A stretch of DNA of 9,049 bases from Pseudomonadota bacterium (GTDB lineage Bacteria; Pseudomonadota; Gammaproteobacteria; Burkholderiales; Ferrovaceae), in NCBI GenBank assembly GCA_021804705.1, contig JAJZHC010000046.1, forward strand, positions 1 through 9,049, written 5' to 3'. Shown piece by piece: positions 6,185-9,049 of this stretch. Positions within the stretch are counted from its first letter, which is position 1; every line of letters begins with the position of its first letter. The notes under the pieces are model-generated. The model saw only the letters and a program-made list of their open reading frames with translations. It had not been told where the DNA came from and made no database searches. The position numbers and the translations under genes are program-made.

Positions 6185-6634
6185 TCAGCTCTCTCCCAGC
6201 ACCGAAACCATGATGTCAGCTGAGACATCGCCGTGCAGTGCCAGCGTCACAGGGTGATCGCCCACGGTCTTCAAAGGGCCATTAGGCAGACGTACTTCCG
6301 CCTTGGTGGCTTCGAAACCCTGTGCCTTCAGGGCCTCGACAATGTCGAGGTTGGTGACGGAGCCAAACAGGCGACCGTCAACCCCCGCCTTCTGCGCAAC
6401 CTGCACCAGCAGACCAGCAAGCTTCTCAGCACGGGCATGCGCGGTAGACAGGGCTTCCTGTTGTTGCTTTTCCAGCTCGGCTCGGCGGGCCTCAAACTCC
6501 TTGCGGTTGTTTTCAGTGGCGCGCTTGGCCTTGCCCTGGGGAATCAGAAAATTGCGTGCGTAGCCTTCCTTGACCTTGACGATATCGCCCAGCTGGCCCA
6601 GGTTCACTACTTTTTCCATGAGGATGACTTCCAT
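6185..6634 (-). CDS. rplI: 50S ribosomal protein L9 (bL9)
   Basis: bL9 binds domain V of 23S rRNA at the base of the L1 stalk and spans the subunit surface, helping reading-frame fidelity. The 149 residues equal the usual length. The N-terminal rRNA-binding domain carries the family signature G13-Q-L-G-D-I-V-K-V-K followed by G-Y-A-R-N-F-L-I-P. A long charged connecting helix (about 41-75, rich in E, K, R and Q) leads to the C-terminal domain with G-R-L-F-G-S-V-T. The start follows a strong AAGGAG at 7 nt spacing. The gene is 11 nt downstream of rpsR, as in the classical rpsF-priB-rpsR-rplI operon. Confidence 0.98.
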   Translation of the reverse strand: MEVILMEKVVNLGQLGDIVKVKEGYARNFLIPQGKAKRATENNRKEFEARRAELEKQQQEALSTAHARAEKLAGLLVQVAQKAGVDGRLFGSVTNLDIVEALKAQGFEATKAEVRLPNGPLKTVGDHPVTLALHGDVSADIMVSVLGES

Positions 6635-6641
6635 GGTGAAT

Positions 6642-6647
6642 CTCCTT
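6642..6647 (-). promoter_or_regulatory. Shine-Dalgarno of rplI, overlapping the rpsR stop
   Basis: AAGGAG on the - strand ends 7 nt before the rplI ATG and shares its first two A residues with the rpsR TAA stop (TAAGGAG). Ribosomes ending rpsR are thus placed on the rplI initiation site, which favours coupled output of S18 and L9. Confidence 0.85.
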
Positions 6648-6924
6648 AATGCAAATCAGTGTAGGGCAGCAGAGCCAGGAAGCGTGCACGCTTCACAGCG
6701 GTGCTCAGCTGACGCTGGTAGATCGCCTTGGTACCGGTAATCCGGGCCGGGATGATCTTGCCGTTTTCATTGATGAAATCCTTCAGCAGATCCACATCCT
6801 TGTAGTCCACCCAGTCAATCTTCTCTACAGTAAACCGGCAGAACTTGCGACGGCGGAACATTCCGCCACGGTTGCTGTTGCGTGCATCTTTCTTGCCATC
6901 TTTCTTTTTGGTAGGACGAGCCAT
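6646..6924 (-). CDS. rpsR: 30S ribosomal protein S18 (bS18)
   Basis: bS18 pairs with bS6 on the platform of the 30S subunit, next to the central domain of 16S rRNA. The product from ATG at 6924 has 92 residues, starting M-A-R-P-T-K-K-K. It shows a basic N-terminal tail and the family core R-R-R-K-F-C-R-F-T, then D-Y-K-D-V-D-L-L-K-D-F and the I-x-P-x-R-I-T-G-T-K segment. The open frame extends five codons further to a TTG at 6939, but GGAG at 6931-6934 sits 6 nt before the ATG at 6924, which decides the start. The priB stop is 1 nt upstream, so the two genes are almost certainly coupled. Confidence 0.98.
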   Translation of the reverse strand: MARPTKKKDGKKDARNSNRGGMFRRRKFCRFTVEKIDWVDYKDVDLLKDFINENGKIIPARITGTKAIYQRQLSTAVKRARFLALLPYTDLH

Positions 6925-6925
6925 T

Positions 6926-7231
6926 TCACTCTCCGTCAATTAACTTAAATTGTTCGGCGCGCATGACAAACTGGCGACTGTTGCGGCTCTTTTTAGCCAG
7001 AAACCCTTTCAACATGATTCGGGTTCCCGGGCCCAGACGGTCCAACTGCACCGCCACCTCACCCAACACGGACACCGTCATATCGAGCTGTGCCTTGAAT
7101 GTCTGGCCGGCTTCCAGCTGTTCTGATTCGTGTTGCAACACGAAACTCAGTACGGGAAGGCCTGCCGGGGTATAGCGCAACAGATCGCGAGTCGCGATGA
7201 CGCCACTCAGGACCAGTTCGTTCCGGCTCAA
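6926..7231 (-). CDS. priB: PriB, primosomal replication protein N
   Basis: PriB is a dimeric OB-fold, single-stranded-DNA-binding protein of the PriA-PriB-DnaT restart primosome, which reloads DnaB at abandoned forks. The 101-residue product matches the family in length and ends. N-terminal N-E-L-V-L-S-G-V and central P-V-L-S-F-V-L-Q-H-E-S are typical, as is the C-terminal R-A-E-Q-F-K-L-I-D. The start is the rare TTG at 7231, overlapping the rpsF stop as TTGA. No ATG or GTG nearby would keep the conserved L-V-L-S-G strand. The nearest purine-rich site (GGAGG) is about 13 nt upstream, longer than ideal, so expression probably depends on coupling to rpsF and should be well below that of the ribosomal proteins. 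Confidence 0.93.
   Translation of the reverse strand: MSRNELVLSGVIATRDLLRYTPAGLPVLSFVLQHESEQLEAGQTFKAQLDMTVSVLGEVAVQLDRLGPGTRIMLKGFLAKKSRNSRQFVMRAEQFKLIDGE
6931..6934 (-). promoter_or_regulatory. Shine-Dalgarno that sets the rpsR start
   Basis: GGAG on the - strand lies 6 nt before ATG 6924 and inside the last codons of priB. It rules out the longer reading from TTG 6939, whose codons would contain this site. Confidence 0.8.
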
Positions 7232-7617
7232 GAGGCCGGCGCCGCCTCCGCCGCGGGTTCAATGTCGCGAAGACCTTCTTCGCGAGGCTGTGTACGCTTG
7301 TCTTCACGCATCATGGGGGAAGGCGCGGTAACTGCAGCCTTCATCTGGATGGTGAGGTGACGCAGAACGGCATCATTGAAGCGGAATGCATTTTCGAGCT
7401 CACTGAGCACGGCGCTTTCGCACTCGATGTTCATGAGCACGTAATGTGCCTTGTGAATTTTCTGGATAGGATAGGCCAGTTGACGGCGGCCCCAGTCTTC
7501 CAGGCGATGGACGATGCCGCCGCCCTGGGTGACCATGTTCCGGTAGCGCTCGACCATGGCGCCCACTTGTTCGCTCTGGTCGGGATGCACGATGAATACA
7601 ATCTCGTAATGCCTCAT
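7228..7617 (-). CDS. rpsF: 30S ribosomal protein S6 (bS6)
   Basis: bS6 binds bS18 and the 16S rRNA central domain. From ATG 7617 the product is 129 residues beginning M-R-H-Y-E-I-V-F-I-V-H-P. The ferredoxin-like core shows G-R-R-Q-L-A-Y-P-I-Q-K and H-Y-V-L-M-N-I-E, followed by F-N-D-A-V-L-R-H-L. The C-terminal tail (about 100-129) is charged and then Ala-rich, ending A-P-A-S; it lacks the terminal Glu-Glu that RimK extends in E. coli. The frame stays open to a GTG at 7644, but AAGGAG 6 nt before ATG 7617 fixes the start. It is the first gene of the six-gene operon. Confidence 0.98.
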   Translation of the reverse strand: MRHYEIVFIVHPDQSEQVGAMVERYRNMVTQGGGIVHRLEDWGRRQLAYPIQKIHKAHYVLMNIECESAVLSELENAFRFNDAVLRHLTIQMKAAVTAPSPMMREDKRTQPREEGLRDIEPAAEAAPAS

Positions 7618-7696
7618 TAAGTTCTCCTTTTGGGTAAGCCGCACCAGGGCGGCAAAGCCTGCACCGATGAGCGCAGTACAGGCAAGGTTTCAGGGA
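7618..7696 (-). promoter_or_regulatory. Structured 5' leader of rpsF, possible S6-S18 autoregulatory site
   Basis: From the predicted start near 7696 to the rpsF ATG the leader is about 79 nt. It can form GCCGC-loop-GCGGC (7653-7638, loop CCTGGT), ending 8 nt before the Shine-Dalgarno. Two alternative pairings overlap it: GGC-TTT-GCC (7659-7651) and CAGG with CCTG (7661-7658 with 7648-7645) around a GCCG-containing loop. In several bacteria rpsF leaders bind the S6-S18 complex through an element with an essential CCG that imitates its 16S rRNA site; the CCG here makes that plausible. The exact consensus fold was not confirmed. Confidence 0.35.
7624..7629 (-). promoter_or_regulatory. Shine-Dalgarno that sets the rpsF start
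   Basis: AAGGAG on the - strand has a 6-nt spacer to ATG 7617. An upstream extension to GTG 7644 would place this site within coding sequence and add nine residues absent from S6 proteins. Confidence 0.88.
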
Positions 7697-7702
7697 GCGG
7701 GT

Positions 7703-7731
7703 ATTCTATAGAAAAACTCTCGTGAAATCAA
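7703..7731 (-). promoter_or_regulatory. Sigma70-type promoter of the rpsF-priB-rpsR-rplI-dnaB-radA operon
   Basis: On the - strand, -35 TTGATT (7731-7726) and -10 TAGAAT (7708-7703) are separated by exactly 17 nt. They match consensus at 4 of 6 and 5 of 6 positions. The -35 overlaps the rlmB stop codon (the TGA inside TTGATT), so the operon has its own promoter directly at the end of rlmB. I see no terminator hairpin after rlmB, and read-through from rnr-rlmB is possible. Confidence 0.7.
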
Positions 7732-8462
7732 GGATTCCGGCGTCGCGTCTCATATAGACATATCCCTGCCGCCACGGAAACGTTAAGGGATTCCACCGAG
7801 CCAAACATGGGGATGCGTACCAGTTGATCGCAATTTTCCCTCGTCAGACGGCGCAGCCCTGCCCCCTCGGCCCCCAGCACCCAGGCCATGGGGCGTTGAA
7901 ACCGGGCGGTAAAGAGATCCTCCTGGGCCTGATCGTCCGTACCCAACACCCAAACCGCATGGTCCTTCAAATCCCGCAGGGTGCGTGCCAGATTGGTGAC
8001 AGTGATGTAGGGCATGGTCTCGGCAGCTCCTGAAGCCACTTTGGACACGGTAGGGGACAGCGAAACTGCCCGGTCGCGAGGTGCTACGACCGCGTGCGCA
8101 CCCATGGCATCCGCTACGCGCAGGCAGGCCCCCAGGTTATGCGGATCCTGCACGCCATCCAGCACCAAGAGCAACAAGTCCTGCCCAGCCCCCTCCACGA
8201 GTTCATCCAGATCCACGCGCAATGCCACGGCATCGACCTGTGCCACCACCCCCTGGTGCCGGGAAGTGCCGGCCATGCCATTCAAGCGTTCGGCAGGCAC
8301 AGCGTGCACAGGCACACCGGCGGCTTCCGCCAGGGCCAGAAAATCCATGGCACGGGGATCCTTTCTCGAGACGTCCACATAAAGTTCGCGGATGGTTTCT
8401 GGATGATGCCGCAAGCGACTGGCTACGGCATGAAAACCATAGATGACTTTGAGTTTGGCCAT
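7728..8462 (-). CDS. rlmB: RlmB, 23S rRNA (guanosine-2'-O)-methyltransferase
   Basis: RlmB uses S-adenosylmethionine to 2'-O-methylate G2251 (E. coli numbering) in the 23S rRNA P-loop at the peptidyl-transferase centre. The 244 residues equal the family length. An N-terminal substrate-binding domain (1-75, Y-G-x-H-A-V near the start, H-Q-G-V-V near 69-73) precedes the SPOUT knot domain. All three SPOUT motifs are intact: D102-G-V-Q-D-P-H-N109-L-G with R115; V195-L-G-A-E199-G-A-G; and I217-P-M-F-G-S with E-S-L-N227-V-S. ATG 8462 lies 6 nt after the rnr stop and has no good Shine-Dalgarno, suggesting coupling. The rnr-rlmB order is the same as in E. coli. Confidence 0.97.
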   Translation of the reverse strand: MAKLKVIYGFHAVASRLRHHPETIRELYVDVSRKDPRAMDFLALAEAAGVPVHAVPAERLNGMAGTSRHQGVVAQVDAVALRVDLDELVEGAGQDLLLLVLDGVQDPHNLGACLRVADAMGAHAVVAPRDRAVSLSPTVSKVASGAAETMPYITVTNLARTLRDLKDHAVWVLGTDDQAQEDLFTARFQRPMAWVLGAEGAGLRRLTRENCDQLVRIPMFGSVESLNVSVAAGICLYETRRRNP

Positions 8463-8468
8463 GATCTG

Positions 8469-9049
8469 CTATCGCTTTCTGGATTTTTTGGCGGCGCCAC
8501 CAGGCTGGGCGACGGACTGTGGCACGAAATCGATTTTGTTGGTCTCCATGTCCACCCTAACCAGTTGCACAGCAATGCGATCACCCAGACGATAGCGTTG
8601 CCCGGTGCGTTCGCCCAGCAATTGATGGCGGGTCGCGTCGAACTGAAAATAATCGCTGCCCAGCTCGGAGATGTGCACCAACCCTTCAACATAAACCTCA
8701 TCCAAAGCCACAAACAACCCAAAGCCCGTCACAGAACTGACTGTTCCGTTGAACACATTGCCTACCTTGTCCTTCATGAAGAAGCATTTGAGCCAGGCCT
8801 CCACGTCACGCGTGGCTTCGTCGGCGCGGCGCTCGGTCATGGAACAGTGCACACCGATGGCCTTCCAGTCACCCGGTGCATAGGTTTCCTGGGCCAATAC
8901 GGCACGAATGGAGCGATGTACCAGCAAATCAGGATAGCGCCGGATGGGTGAAGTAAAGTGCGCGTAGGCAGTATAAGCCAACCCAAAGTGCCCCACGTTC
9001 TCCGGGCTGTATTGGGCTTGTTGCAAGGAGCGCAGCAACACCGTCTCTA
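8469..9049 (-). CDS. rnr: Ribonuclease R, C-terminal part (5' end outside window)
   Basis: RNase R is a processive 3'-5' exoribonuclease of the RNB (RNase II) family that degrades structured RNA and takes part in rRNA quality control. Only the last 192 residues are visible; the frame runs open to the window edge, so the GTG at 9041 is an internal Val, not the start. Visible are the end of the RNB catalytic domain with the signature H-F-T-S-P-I-R-R-Y-P-D-L-L-V-H-R, and then an S1 RNA-binding domain (F-N-G-T-V-S-S-V-T-G-F-G-L-F-V onward). A short basic tail A-K-K-S-R-K-R closes the protein. It is much shorter than the Lys-rich tail of E. coli RNase R, which may matter for ribosome binding and stability. 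rlmB follows after 6 nt. Confidence 0.96.
   Translation of the reverse strand, partial: ETVLLRSLQQAQYSPENVGHFGLAYTAYAHFTSPIRRYPDLLVHRSIRAVLAQETYAPGDWKAIGVHCSMTERRADEATRDVEAWLKCFFMKDKVGNVFNGTVSSVTGFGLFVALDEVYVEGLVHISELGSDYFQFDATRHQLLGERTGQRYRLGDRIAVQLVRVDMETNKIDFVPQSVAQPGGAAKKSRKR

Noticed and set aside
6925..6939. Longer S18 reading from TTG 6939
   Set aside because: The five extra codons contain the Shine-Dalgarno for ATG 6924, and S18 proteins normally begin near M-A-R-P.
7618..7644. Longer S6 reading from GTG 7644
   Set aside because: The extension covers the strong AAGGAG and adds residues not found in S6.
8094..8951. Long + strand open frame of 285 codons across rnr and rlmB
   Set aside because: It lies antisense to two genes with unmistakable family motifs and shows no domain-like pattern; it follows from codon bias on the coding strand.

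Overview
The window reads as a chromosomal housekeeping region of a moderately GC-rich proteobacterium, most likely a betaproteobacterium. The block rnr-rlmB / rpsF-priB-rpsR-rplI-dnaB-radA, the presence of PriB, a YciK-like SDR and the UbiV/UbiT pair for O2-independent ubiquinone synthesis all fit that group. No phage, transposon, CRISPR or rRNA signal is visible, and genus cannot be decided from the sequence.

Layout, left to right. (1) 2-1302, + strand: the 3' part of ubiV, then ubiT, joined by an ATGA overlap; ubiU is probably upstream, outside the window. A 40-codon ORF of unknown meaning follows, coupled to ubiT by a second ATGA (1299-1421). (2) 1381-2637, - strand: a tRNA-Leu(UAG) gene with encoded CCA, then 23 nt later a gene for a predicted lipoprotein with an alpha/beta-hydrolase domain. 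(3) 2709-3431, + strand: a YciK-like short-chain dehydrogenase whose usual catalytic residues are not conserved; the tRNA and SDR genes diverge around a perfect 15-bp palindrome. (4) 3418-7617, - strand: a compact ribosome/replication/repair operon transcribed rpsF, priB, rpsR, rplI, dnaB, radA, with a good sigma70-type promoter and a structured leader in front of rpsF. (5) 7728-9049, - strand: rlmB and, upstream of it, the 3' part of rnr.

How the genes work together: rnr-rlmB serves RNA decay and 23S rRNA methylation. The next operon couples ribosomal proteins S6, S18 and L9 to the primosome protein PriB, the replicative helicase DnaB and the recombination helicase RadA. The ubi pair supplies quinone under low oxygen. 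The hydrolase and SDR have no assignable substrate.

Several start sites were revised from the longest reading frame: rpsF starts at 7617 and rpsR at 6924, both behind clear Shine-Dalgarno sequences; priB uses TTG and radA uses GTG. I found no clearly new biological system. The observations most worth checking are the SDR lacking its catalytic residues, the tRNA/lipoprotein-hydrolase unit with its palindrome, the rpsF leader, and the coupled mini-ORF after ubiT.
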